Shown here: one piece after another, positions 1 to 6,502 of the stretch | Position numbering within the stretch: position 1 is the stretch's first letter | How the letters are laid out: every line of letters starts with the position of its first letter | NCBI GenBank assembly: GCA_023428515.1 | Contig: JAEYXI010000304.1 | Coordinates: 1-13,520, forward strand | Direction: 5' to 3' | DNA from: Pseudomonadota bacterium | Lineage (GTDB): Bacteria > Pseudomonadota > Alphaproteobacteria > Rhizobiales > Rhizobiaceae | Length of the DNA: 13,520 nt | Notes under the pieces: generated by a model | Database searches by the model: none | What the model was told of the DNA's origin: nothing | What the model saw: the letters and a program-made list of their open reading frames with translations, nothing else | Made by a program: the position numbers and the translations under genes

Positions 1-1943
1 AGATCGTGGCCCAGGGGAATCTGGCGATCAAGGCCGTGGAAGGGCTGAAGATCGACCTCAAGCATATCGACCAGAAGACCGTGAGCCAGACCATCGACGC
101 GATGGTGCAGGCGGATCCGCAACTGGCGTGGCTGAAGGAGGCCGAGCAGCGCGGGGATGTGGACTGGCGCATGGTGCAGGAGGTGCACGATAGCTGGAAG
201 TACAGTAACTCGGGCATGGGGCCGGCGACGCAGATCGCTGTCGCCATCGCGGCGGCAGCCATCGGTGGCATGGCGGCAGCGGGAGCGCTCAGTGGTGCAG
301 GAGTGGGTGCCAGTAGCTTCGCCATGGGCGCAGGAGTTGGTGCGGCAGGAAGCCTGTCGGGCACGGCAGCGGTCAGCCTGATCAACAACAAGGGCGATCT
401 CGGGAAGGTGCTGAAAGACAGCTTCAGTAGTGACAGTCTGAAGCAGATTGCTATTGCGAGCCTGACCGGGGGGCTGACGGCTGAGTACTTCGACGGGATT
501 CTTCAGACCAAGACTGATCCGCTTACTGGAAAGGTCACGGTAGACCTCAGCAGCCTATCTGGTGTTGGTCGCTTCGCTGCCAATCAGGCGATGCAGAACG
601 CTACATCCACTGTACTGAGCCAGGCCTTGGGCCAGGGCGGGAGCCTGAACGAGGCGCTGAAGAGCGCGCTCTACAACAGTTTCGCGGCGGCAGGTTTCAA
701 CTTCGTCGGCGATATCGGCCAGGAATACAGCCTGAAGCCAGGCGATCCTTCGATGGTGACCATGCACGCCCTGATGGGTGGCCTGGCGGCGCAGGTCAGC
801 GGTGGCGATTTCGCCACGGGCGCCGCGGCGGCTGGCGCCAATGAAGCGCTGGTGGCCAAGCTAGACCAGGCCTTCAAGAGCTTGAGCCCTGAGAACCGTG
901 AAGCCATGGTCACTATGGGGTCGCAATTGGTTGGTGTTCTGGCTGCGGCGGTACGCGATCCTGATGTGACAGGCAAAGCTCTGGAAAGCGCTGCTTGGGT
1001 AGCGAAGAACTCGACGCAATACAACTTCCTCAACCATCAGGATGTGGCCGATCTGGATAACGCCTTGCAGAAATGCAAGTCCCAGGGAAATTGCCGTCAG
1101 GTAGAGGAAGAGTTCAAGGCGCGTAGCGACGAGAACCGGCGGAGGTTGAATGGCTGCGTGGCTGCGGGTAATTGCGCGGAGATTCGTGCGGAGATCGATG
1201 CGGGGTCTACGGCTCTCAACGAGCTGGTGGCCCGGCAGGAAACAGCTAATCCGGGAGGAAGTGACAGCGATATAGCCTACGGTTTCCTGATGGGCCGAAA
1301 CGTCGTCGACTGGACGACGGCTGGTCAGTTGCACCTGGAGCAGACCGCCAACCTCTGGTGGAACGGCAATCCACAGTGGCAGAAGGAAGTCGGTGCATAC
1401 CTGGACCAGACGGGGTTCAATCCGTTCGGAATCGGCGTTCCGGCAATGGGCGGTGCCGCTGGCAAGGTATCGGCCAAGGCGCTCATGAATGCGCTGAAGG
1501 CGGGAGAGTTGCCCAAAGGAGAGGTGGCCCCAGGAAAGGCTAATCTGCCTACCATTGGGGCGTTGGCGGATGCTGAGGCGGGGATGCCTTATACGCATCC
1601 AATAAAAACACCTTCAAATGAGACTGCTCGACTTTTAGCTTCATCTCAAGAACCTTATAAAGGTGGGCAGTCAATTACAAATGCTGGCAGGGCCGTTACT
1701 AAGCATCCTGAGTACTTTGGATTCAGTTCAACACAGGAACTACGGAAGATGTACCGGACAGACTCTCAGATTAATGAGCTTGCTGGAAAGGCAATAAATG
1801 AAATACTCCAGAGTGGAGTGAAGAGTAGTGGCGCCGGGGGAAGATATCCGGGAGGCTGGATAACTTATACATTACCAGACGGTCGGGCTGCTAGTTGGGG
1901 TGGGGATGGTAAATTTATTGGATTTAGAGGGGTGCAAAAATGA
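1..1943 (+). CDS. cdiA: CdiA/filamentous haemagglutinin-type exoprotein, C-terminal part (5' end outside window)
   Basis: This is the C-terminal 645+ residues of a very large two-partner-secretion exoprotein. The frame is open to base 1, so the gene starts upstream. Residues below count from base 6. Residues about 20-280 resemble the DUF637 haemagglutinin region, with an Ala/Gly-rich hydrophobic stretch at about 77-120. A pretoxin-like stretch follows, with a YNFLNHQD motif near 344-351 and two similar Cys pairs (CKSQGNC, CVAAGNC). No VENN motif is visible. From about residue 532 (base 1600) GC content falls and the last 114 residues form a separate toxin domain with AGRAVTKHP and TLPDGRAASW motifs. 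Such tails occur in polymorphic toxins, often BECR-fold RNases; that subclass is inference. By family knowledge, CdiB exports the protein and the tail is delivered into neighbouring cells. The stop overlaps the next gene's start (ATGA), as in a toxin-immunity pair. Confidence 0.9.
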   Translation, partial: IVAQGNLAIKAVEGLKIDLKHIDQKTVSQTIDAMVQADPQLAWLKEAEQRGDVDWRMVQEVHDSWKYSNSGMGPATQIAVAIAAAAIGGMAAAGALSGAGVGASSFAMGAGVGAAGSLSGTAAVSLINNKGDLGKVLKDSFSSDSLKQIAIASLTGGLTAEYFDGILQTKTDPLTGKVTVDLSSLSGVGRFAANQAMQNATSTVLSQALGQGGSLNEALKSALYNSFAAAGFNFVGDIGQEYSLKPGDPSMVTMHALMGGLAAQVSGGDFATGAAAAGANEALVAKLDQAFKSLSPENREAMVTMGSQLVGVLAAAVRDPDVTGKALESAAWVAKNSTQYNFLNHQDVADLDNALQKCKSQGNCRQVEEEFKARSDENRRRLNGCVAAGNCAEIRAEIDAGSTALNELVARQETANPGGSDSDIAYGFLMGRNVVDWTTAGQLHLEQTANLWWNGNPQWQKEVGAYLDQTGFNPFGIGVPAMGGAAGKVSAKALMNALKAGELPKGEVAPGKANLPTIGALADAEAGMPYTHPIKTPSNETARLLASSQEPYKGGQSITNAGRAVTKHPEYFGFSSTQELRKMYRTDSQINELAGKAINEILQSGVKSSGAGGRYPGGWITYTLPDGRAASWGGDGKFIGFRGVQK

Positions 1944-2185
1944 AGCTAAATTTGGTTTTTGAAAAAGTTGGAGATATTAATAGTGATTATCCATATCTTT
2001 GTGTATATAGGGAGGGGGAGAGAGAGCCTTTTATGGAGATATCAGTGAATCAAGAAAGAAAGATTGAGTTTGTTTTTTATTCTAGAGCTGATAATTTATC
2101 CCTAAGCTCTGAAGAATTCTATGAAATATATGGTAGAGCGGAAGCTTTTTTGCCCCAAGCTTTAGAGAATGAAGATTCACTGTAA
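1940..2185 (+). CDS. cdiI: Putative CdiI immunity protein
   Basis: This is a small acidic soluble protein of 81 residues with no signal peptide or membrane segment. I do not recognise its sequence family. Its role is inferred from position: its ATG overlaps the CdiA stop codon by 4 bp (ATGA), so the two are translationally coupled, and CDI immunity genes lie directly 3' of the toxin. A purine-rich GAGGGG stretch about 8 bases upstream of the ATG can serve as ribosome binding site. The gene is strongly AT-rich compared with the upstream CdiA body, continuing the low-GC block that begins in the toxin domain, as expected if toxin and immunity were acquired as one cassette. It would bind and neutralise the matching toxin in the cytoplasm. 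Confidence 0.75.
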   Translation: MKLNLVFEKVGDINSDYPYLCVYREGEREPFMEISVNQERKIEFVFYSRADNLSLSSEEFYEIYGRAEAFLPQALENEDSL

Positions 2186-2217
2186 TGCTTAAATAAAGAG
2201 AGTGGCTATAATGGGAT

Positions 2218-2291
2218 GATTTATTTTTCTGACTCTAGTTTTTTGAGCAAAGGAGGCATCCGTGATGCTTAATTAAGGGCGAGTAGTTTAA
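2218..2291 (+). repeat. Decayed 5'-end remnant of the RAYT element (copy 1)
   Basis: This stretch aligns base for base, with scattered changes, to the leader and first codons of the intact RAYT element that follows: a GATTTATTTT-like start, a CTCTAGTTTTTTGAGCAAAGGAGG ribosome-binding region split by few substitutions, then ATG and the GGGCGAG of the N-terminal codons. The reading frame is destroyed: the start codon at 2265 is followed by TAA at the fourth codon. It has the short form of the leader, lacking the extra 25 bases found in the intact copy. It lies only about 30 bases after the immunity gene. Confidence 0.75.
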
Positions 2292-2313
2292 AACAGGGGA
2301 CCATAAACAGCAT

Positions 2314-2345
2314 AAAGGGGACAGATTTATTTTCCCTACTCTAAT
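2314..2345 (+). repeat. Left 32-bp inverted repeat of the RAYT element
   Basis: This begins AAAGGGGACAGATTTATTTT and is the exact reverse complement of the 32 bases at 3077-3108 on the far side of the transposase gene. The core is a sequence commonly seen beside IS200-like REP-associated transposase genes in proteobacteria. The same sequence recurs at 3923-3954 with one mismatch, and in degraded form at 3764-3796. Confidence 0.9.
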
Positions 2346-2393
2346 TTTCTAAGCAGGGAGGCTCCAGCGCAGACGCCGTAAGGAGGCTCCGCG

Positions 2394-3086
2394 ATGCCTA
2401 GGCAAGGGCGAGTGGTTTTACCGAATTATCCGCTTCACGTGGTCCAGCGGGGACACAATCGGCAAGTGGTATTCGCCGAGGACGAGGACTACCAGCGTTA
2501 CCTCTCCGATCTACGGGACCTCAAGGATGCCTTTGGTATCAAGGTCTACGCATTTTGCCTGATGACCAACCATGTCCATCTGCTCTTGGCGCCTGGTGAT
2601 TCGCTGTCTGGCTTGGCGCAACTGATGAAAACGCTGGCGGCGCGCACGACACGATATCGGAATCGCTTGGAGGGCCGCTCCGGAACGTTGTGGGAAAGTC
2701 GCTATAAATCGAGTGTCGTACAGAGCGATGCCTACCTGCTGGCGTGTTGCCGGTACATCGAGCTGAACCCTGTTCGGGCGCGGATGGTGGACGATGTGGC
2801 GGCCTATCCCTGGTCAAGTTATGGGCTGCGGGCGGATTGGTTGAAGGAGCCAAGCTGGTTGGATATGGATCCCTGCTTCATTGAGCTAGGTCAGACGGCC
2901 GAAGAGCGATATCGGCGATACGTAACGTTCATGAAAGAGGCGATACCGGCCGAGGAATTGAAGCTGATTCGCGAGGCGGTTCAGCGTGGACAACTGACGG
3001 GCAATCAACGGTTCGTGGACGAGATCGAGCGGGAAGCCGGGGTGAGAATAGAGCGGCGTGGGCAAGGGCGGCCGAGATTAGAGTAG
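2394..3086 (+). CDS. REP-associated tyrosine transposase (RAYT, IS200-like Y1_Tnp family)
   Basis: This 230-residue single-strand DNA transposase-like protein belongs to the Y1/HUH superfamily. The HUH metal-binding motif is H60-V61-H62 in the block MTNHVHLLLAP. The likely catalytic tyrosine is Y121 in YIELNPVRA, preceded by GTLWESRYKSS (about 97-107), a typical RAYT arrangement. All key residues are present, so the gene looks intact. The N-terminal PRQGRVVLPNYPLHVVQRG block is also typical. The start has a strong AAGGAGG at 2380-2386. The gene sits inside a perfect 32-bp inverted repeat, and its TAG stop (3084-3086) lies within the right repeat, so the repeat is part of the coding sequence. 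RAYTs are generally domesticated single-copy genes that act on REP-type palindromes. Here three damaged relatives lie within 2 kb, which suggests local duplication or mobility. Confidence 0.92.
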   Translation: MPRQGRVVLPNYPLHVVQRGHNRQVVFAEDEDYQRYLSDLRDLKDAFGIKVYAFCLMTNHVHLLLAPGDSLSGLAQLMKTLAARTTRYRNRLEGRSGTLWESRYKSSVVQSDAYLLACCRYIELNPVRARMVDDVAAYPWSSYGLRADWLKEPSWLDMDPCFIELGQTAEERYRRYVTFMKEAIPAEELKLIREAVQRGQLTGNQRFVDEIEREAGVRIERRGQGRPRLE

Positions 3087-3108
3087 GGAAAATAAATCTG
3101 TCCCCTTT
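3077..3108 (-). repeat. Right 32-bp inverted repeat of the RAYT element
   Basis: This is an exact reverse complement of 2314-2345. It begins with the last codons and the TAG stop of the transposase gene and ends in TCCCCTTT. A pyrimidine-rich tract (about 3100-3130) follows directly, which may mark the edge of the element. Confidence 0.9.
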
Positions 3109-3131
3109 TTTCCCTCTTTTCTCCTTTTCTC

Positions 3132-3218
3132 GTCGCGGGGCTACCTTCTGCGGAACTAAAGATAGGTGGAAATAGTAAGAAAAATATTGCTGTAAAGATT
3201 CGTTTTGAAAATCCTTAG
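3132..3218 (+). pseudogene. Putative tail fragment of a displaced CdiA toxin domain
   Basis: An open frame without its own start runs through this stretch to a TAG at 3216-3218. It encodes about 28 residues including ELKIGGNSKKNIAVKIRFE and ending in NP. It stops 8 bases before the ATG of the next AT-rich gene, the spacing expected of a toxin-immunity junction. Upstream it runs without sense into the pyrimidine tract at the edge of the RAYT element, so its 5' part appears to have been lost there. The composition is AT-rich, like the active toxin domain. That it is the C-terminus of an orphan CdiA toxin is inference from location, composition and the neighbour. I do not recognise the toxin family. 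Confidence 0.45.
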
Positions 3219-3226
3219 GGTGTAAT

Positions 3227-3760
3227 ATGAATAGTTCCTGTCAGCATGTTTTATGTGGTTTGGTGGACTTTTCAAAGAAGCTTCCAGATAATATTGTTAA
3301 GGTAAGGAAAGGGATGACATTTTTTGTTGAGAGATCGGCTCTATATAGTTTGAGTATTTTAAAATTGTTATTTTTTGTTAGCGTTAATAGTGGTGCGAAA
3401 AAAATATTTTTCTGCTTTTTGGTAGCCCAAAAAAATAAATTTGAGATCTCCTCGGTTTATGAGGTTGATCTGCTTGAAGTTAATTTTACTGAGATAGAGA
3501 ATAGGCTGTGTTCTTTATATGAAGAGCATGTTTTAGTTGGAGAGGTAGGTAGAATAGTAGCTTTTTCAGATATGGTCTCATGGGTTCTGTATGAAGAGGT
3601 TTTAGAAGAGATAGGGGTTTTGGTTATGTTGGATGAAACGAAATCTGTATATTCAAATTTTGATTTTGGCGAGTTCGTTAGTAGAGAGTTTATGATGGAG
3701 CAGGCTGATTTGGGTTTATACCGGAAAGAGTACGTAGATAAACTTATTTCTAATTATTAA
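3227..3760 (+). CDS. Hypothetical AT-rich protein, candidate orphan immunity protein
   Basis: This encodes a 177-residue protein of unknown family. It is strongly AT-rich (A/T-ending codons throughout), unlike the surrounding core genes and similar to the immunity gene at 1940. The predicted protein has alternating hydrophobic strands (for example ILKLLFFVSVNS, IFFCFLVAQ) and acidic helices, but no convincing signal peptide or clear transmembrane topology. The ATG at 3227 has a weak AGGG upstream. It is bracketed by the intact RAYT element on the left and a decayed RAYT 5' end that begins immediately after its stop on the right. Because a possible toxin tail ends 8 bases upstream, the best reading is an orphan CDI immunity gene kept after its toxin was displaced. 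An unrelated cargo gene is the alternative. Confidence 0.7.
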   Translation: MNSSCQHVLCGLVDFSKKLPDNIVKVRKGMTFFVERSALYSLSILKLLFFVSVNSGAKKIFFCFLVAQKNKFEISSVYEVDLLEVNFTEIENRLCSLYEEHVLVGEVGRIVAFSDMVSWVLYEEVLEEIGVLVMLDETKSVYSNFDFGEFVSREFMMEQADLGLYRKEYVDKLISNY

Positions 3761-3900
3761 CATAAAGGAAGAATTTTTATTTTCCCTATCCTAATTTCTG
3801 AACACGGAGGCTCCAGCGCAGGTTCCGTCAAGGGGGCAAGATGCCTAGGTAAGGGAGAATGGTTTAGCGAGTTATTTGCTTTGAGTGTTTCTGCGTGGCG
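3761..3900 (+). repeat. Decayed 5'-end remnant of the RAYT element (copy 3)
   Basis: Immediately after the orphan gene's stop, a sequence aligns with the leader and N-terminal codons of the intact RAYT. It starts CATAAAGG, passes through TTTATTTTCCCTA, and contains GGAGGCTCCAGCGCAG and then ATGCCTAGG. It is more diverged than the copy at 3923. Its start codon at 3841 is followed by TAA at the fourth codon. It carries the longer leader version with the AGCGCAG...CCGT insert, as the intact copy does. Similarity fades after about 3880. Confidence 0.75.
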
Positions 3901-3922
3901 CAGTTTCTGAAATTAGCAGCAT

Positions 3923-4175
3923 AAAGGGGACAGATTTATTTTCCCTACTCTAGTTTTCTAAGCAAGGAGGCTCCGCGATGCCTAGGCAAGGGCGAGTGGT
4001 TTTACCGATTATCCGCTTCACATGGTCCAGCGGGGACACAATCGGCAAGTGGTATTCGCCGAGGACGAGGACTACCAGCGTTACCTCTCCGATCTACGGG
4101 ACCTCGAGGATGCCTTCGATAACAAGCTCCATGCATTTTGCTGAATAACCACCCATATCCATCTGCTCCTGGCGG
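3923..4175 (+). pseudogene. Truncated, frameshifted RAYT copy (copy 4)
   Basis: This is a close copy of the first about 200 bases of the intact RAYT gene together with its leader. The 32-bp terminal sequence at 3923-3954 differs from the intact left repeat at one base. The start is ATG at 3978. A one-base deletion in the run after TTTTACCG near 4008 shifts the frame, and there are further single-base changes near 4140. Identity ends abruptly in the codons after the HVH motif, near 4175, where unrelated sequence begins. It has the short leader form without the 25-base insert. No matching right end is present. The low divergence suggests it is the most recent of the three broken copies. Confidence 0.88.
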
Positions 4176-4353
4176 CTTGCCGGCCCTCCTTTCTACTGCC
4201 CCGTTCCACAGCGCCCCAATGTACTAGTACACCGGAAACCGCCGTCTCCCGTTGAACGGGCGGGCCCCGGCCCCCTACCATTCGCAGCACACCGACCCGC
4301 GCAAAGGGAGCGGGATGCCGCGTAGGCAGGCCGCCATGGAAGGAGAAGCACAT

Positions 4354-4749
4354 ATGCCGGTACTGGCTCTGAGACTCACCGCCCTGGCGGCCCTTGTGAT
4401 CAGCGTGTCGGGGTGCGTCATGGAGGCCTATGGCAGTCGCGCGCGTAGCGATGCGCAATCCTGGATCGGCTTGCCGATCCAGGACGTGATCAAGCGCTTC
4501 GGCGAGCCGGAACGCGTGACGGGGGATGCCGCCAGGCAGAAATACGTGTGGAAGGAGTACGAGAACTATAGCCACGACTACGACTACACCTACTACGAGC
4601 AGGGCCATGGCAATACGCCCAACAGCTCGGTCCTGAACCAGAAGACCGGCACGGCCAACCAGAGCGGCTATTACACCTGCATCTACGAGTTCTTTGCCGA
4701 CGCCTCGGGCAGGGTGGTCGATGCGACCGCGCGGGGTGAGTGCCGCTAG
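4354..4749 (+). CDS. Small lipoprotein with BamE/SmpA-like features
   Basis: This 131-residue predicted lipoprotein has a signal peptide ending in a lipobox, with VSGC placing the acylated cysteine at C21. The mature part starts with W-I-G-L-P and a helix ending in RFGEPERV, then YVW, a Tyr/Asp-rich low-complexity loop (YSHDYDYTYYEQ), and a final C...YEFFADASGRVVDA strand pair ending in GEC. The WxGxP...vi..FGxP...y.w pattern resembles the SmpA/OmlA (BamE) fold; this is pattern recognition, not proof. The ATG at 4354 is chosen because AAGGAG lies 8 bases upstream at 4340-4345; upstream starts in the same frame (TTG 4252, ATG 4336) lack a good binding site and would bury the signal peptide. 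Probable site: periplasmic face of an envelope membrane. It is the first core gene after the CDI tail. Confidence 0.8.
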   Translation: MPVLALRLTALAALVISVSGCVMEAYGSRARSDAQSWIGLPIQDVIKRFGEPERVTGDAARQKYVWKEYENYSHDYDYTYYEQGHGNTPNSSVLNQKTGTANQSGYYTCIYEFFADASGRVVDATARGECR

Positions 4750-4762
4750 TTCCAGGCGCTCT

Positions 4763-4987
4763 TCACGCCGCAAAGGGTGATTGGCTCAGCCAGCCACCGC
4801 CTTGTCTCCGACCTCGCAGAGACGCCTCAGTCCAGCGCGGAGGCGTCCCCTCCCCTCGCTCCGCCGTGATCGCCAGGCCGCCCTGCCTCACCCGGGTCCT
4901 GGTCCGGTCCTCGAAACCCGGCCGTTGCAGCCAGTAGCCGCGCAGGTTGATGCGGGGCGCCAGGCGGTTGCCGTCGCGTTCGTCCAA
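4763..4987 (-). CDS. SymE-type toxin-like small protein
   Basis: This small gene is read from TTG at 4987 (74 residues) or, less likely, GTG at 5017 (84 residues), which would overlap the upstream gene's stop as GTGA. TTG is preferred because GGAG (4996-4993) lies 5 bases before it. Residues 12-43 read INLRGYWLQRPGF and then R-V-R-Q-G-G-L-A-I-T-A-E, the core pattern of the SymE family (I-x-L-x-G-x-W-L-x-x-x-G-F, basic strand, G-x-L-x-I-x-x-E), which has an AbrB-like fold. In E. coli SymE is an SOS-linked RNA-cleaving type I toxin controlled by the antisense RNA SymR; whether this protein is toxic is unknown. The C-terminal 30 residues are Arg/Gly-rich and unlike the family. It is cotranscribed with the membrane protein gene upstream and ends 13 bases from the convergent lipoprotein gene. 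Confidence 0.68.
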   Translation of the reverse strand: MDERDGNRLAPRINLRGYWLQRPGFEDRTRTRVRQGGLAITAERGEGTPPRWTEASLRGRRQGGGWLSQSPFAA

Positions 4988-4994
4988 CGGTGCT

Positions 4995-5009
4995 CCGGGG
5001 TTTCCCCGG
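4995..5009 (-). promoter_or_regulatory. Hairpin between the membrane protein stop and the SymE-like start
   Basis: A perfect 6-bp stem (CCGGGG / CCCCGG) with a 3-base loop lies just after the stop codon of the membrane protein gene. Read on the minus strand, its 3' arm contains the first two bases of the GGAG ribosome binding site for the SymE-like gene, so it could hold that site closed. No U-tract follows, so a terminator role is less likely. The structure is visible in the sequence; the function is inference. Confidence 0.35.
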
Positions 5010-5013
5010 CGCC

Positions 5014-6267
5014 TCACAACAGGATCAGCAGCGCTCCTACCAGCAGCCCCGCCAGGCTGAAGGGCAGCGTTTGCAGGGCCAGCCGCTTGCCGCCCACCAG
5101 CACGACCAGGCCGGCCTTGACCAGGCTGTTGCTCAGGGCGGCAAGGGCGATGCCGCGGCTGGCCACGCCTGGATCGAGTTCGCCCTGCGCCGCGCGGGCC
5201 AGGGACAGGGTGATCGCGTCGACGTCGGCGAGGCCGGAGAGCAACGCGACCGCATAGATGCCGGCGTCGCCGAACAGCCGCCGGCCGACCTCCACCAACA
5301 GCAGGATCGCGCTCAGCAGGGCGGCGAAACGCATGGCCGGGAGCAGTTCGAAGGGGTTGCGCAGGCCTGGCTCGTCGGGCGCCTCCTGGCTGGCGCGGCC
5401 GCCGCGCAGGGCGTGGAACAGCGTGCCGCCAAGGTAGACGAGGGTGGTGGCGGCGAATGGCAGGGCCAGTTCCTTCAGCAAGGCCGGGTGGATCGCGCCG
5501 ATCTCGACGAGGATGCGCGGGAACATCAGCGCCGAGGTCGCCAGCAGGGCGCACGCCAACAGGGCGTCGGGCATGCGCTCGCGCAGGCGCGCCAGGGTCA
5601 GGGTCATCACCGTGGAGGACACCAGGCCGCCGAGCACCGCGGTCAGCAACAGGCCCTTGCGCGAGCCGATCAGGCGGATGGCCAGGTAGGCGGAGAAACC
5701 GAGGGCGGCGATCAGCACCACCATCCACCAGGTCAGGTAGGGATTGAAGAACGCCCAGGGACCATAGCCCTGGTTGGGCAGCACCGGCAGCAGGACCACG
5801 GAAATGAACAGCAGCTTGAGGGTGCCCGATAGCTCCTCGGCGGTCAGGCGCTTCAGCAGGGCGTGGAGCTTGTCCTTGAGGCTCAGCAGCAGGGTCAGCA
5901 CGATGCCGCCGGCGGCAGCCAGCAGGCGCTGTTCGGTGAGGGCGAGGCTGCCGAGGAGGAAGGTCATCAGCAGGGCGATCTCGGTGGTCATGCCCTGGTC
6001 GCCGCCACGCCTGACATCGCTCACGTAGCCGGCCACGGCCAGCGCCGCGAGGGCCAGCAGCAAGGCTACCCAGACTGCGCTGCCCAGTTCGCCCGCGAGC
6101 AGGGTGGCGAAGCCGCCGAGCAGGCCGGCCAGGCTGAAGGTGCGGATTCCGGCGATCTGCCGCGCATCTTCGTGGTCGCGCTCCTGCCAGCCGCGCTCGG
6201 CGCCGATCAGGAGGCCGATGGCCAGGGCCGTGCACAGGCTCAACAACAGATCCAGGGAAAGCGTCAT
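5014..6267 (-). CDS. MgtC/SapB-DUF4010 family integral membrane protein
   Basis: This 417-residue very hydrophobic protein has about 12 predicted membrane segments. The N-terminal 60 residues contain LAIGLLIGAERGW, followed by a basic/acidic loop and AGIRTFSLAGLLGG, the hallmark of the MgtC/SapB-type N-terminal domain. The C-terminal half has GLADVDAITLSLAR, typical of DUF4010. Such fusions are known as inner-membrane proteins of unclear transport role. The reading frame extends upstream, but ATG at 6267 is chosen because it starts directly at the first membrane segment; an ATG 4 codons earlier (6279) is possible, and neither has a strong binding site. The gene is divergent from exoT and leads into the SymE-like gene. 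Nothing suggests a functional link with exoT. Confidence 0.85.
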   Translation of the reverse strand: MTLSLDLLLSLCTALAIGLLIGAERGWQERDHEDARQIAGIRTFSLAGLLGGFATLLAGELGSAVWVALLLALAALAVAGYVSDVRRGGDQGMTTEIALLMTFLLGSLALTEQRLLAAAGGIVLTLLLSLKDKLHALLKRLTAEELSGTLKLLFISVVLLPVLPNQGYGPWAFFNPYLTWWMVVLIAALGFSAYLAIRLIGSRKGLLLTAVLGGLVSSTVMTLTLARLRERMPDALLACALLATSALMFPRILVEIGAIHPALLKELALPFAATTLVYLGGTLFHALRGGRASQEAPDEPGLRNPFELLPAMRFAALLSAILLLVEVGRRLFGDAGIYAVALLSGLADVDAITLSLARAAQGELDPGVASRGIALAALSNSLVKAGLVVLVGGKRLALQTLPFSLAGLLVGALLILL

Positions 6268-6502
6268 GCTCGATTCCATTCGCCGGGAGAGAGGATGGCG
6301 ACGTGCCTGTGCGCACCATAGCAGCAGACGACCCCGAGGCGCCCGCACGGCGGTGCGCCGTCCACCAAGAGCCCGTCGCTGCCGCCGATATCCATCGGGT
6401 TCTCCGCCCCGGTGTAGGCGCACGGGAGCTGGCGTAGGGAAAGTCCGCTGTTTTTCGGCCGCTGACGGTTCTCTTTCCGCGTGCTCCGACGGCCGCCAAC
6501 AG

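Noticed and set aside
2186..4250. CRISPR array suggested by recurring 30-base repeats
   Set aside because: The repeats are unevenly spaced, include leader and coding sequence of the RAYT, and have no spacer-like units.
4246..4260. Small hairpin CCCGT-TGA-ACGGG between the RAYT remnant and the lipoprotein gene
   Set aside because: Five-base stem with no T-tract; could be chance in this composition.
4252..4353. Upstream TTG or ATG start for the BamE-like lipoprotein
   Set aside because: The ATG at 4354 has AAGGAG at good spacing and begins the signal peptide directly.
4081..4773. 230-codon minus-strand frame across the RAYT remnant and lipoprotein gene
   Set aside because: It runs through a pseudogene and antisense to a well-supported lipoprotein, so it is a shadow frame.
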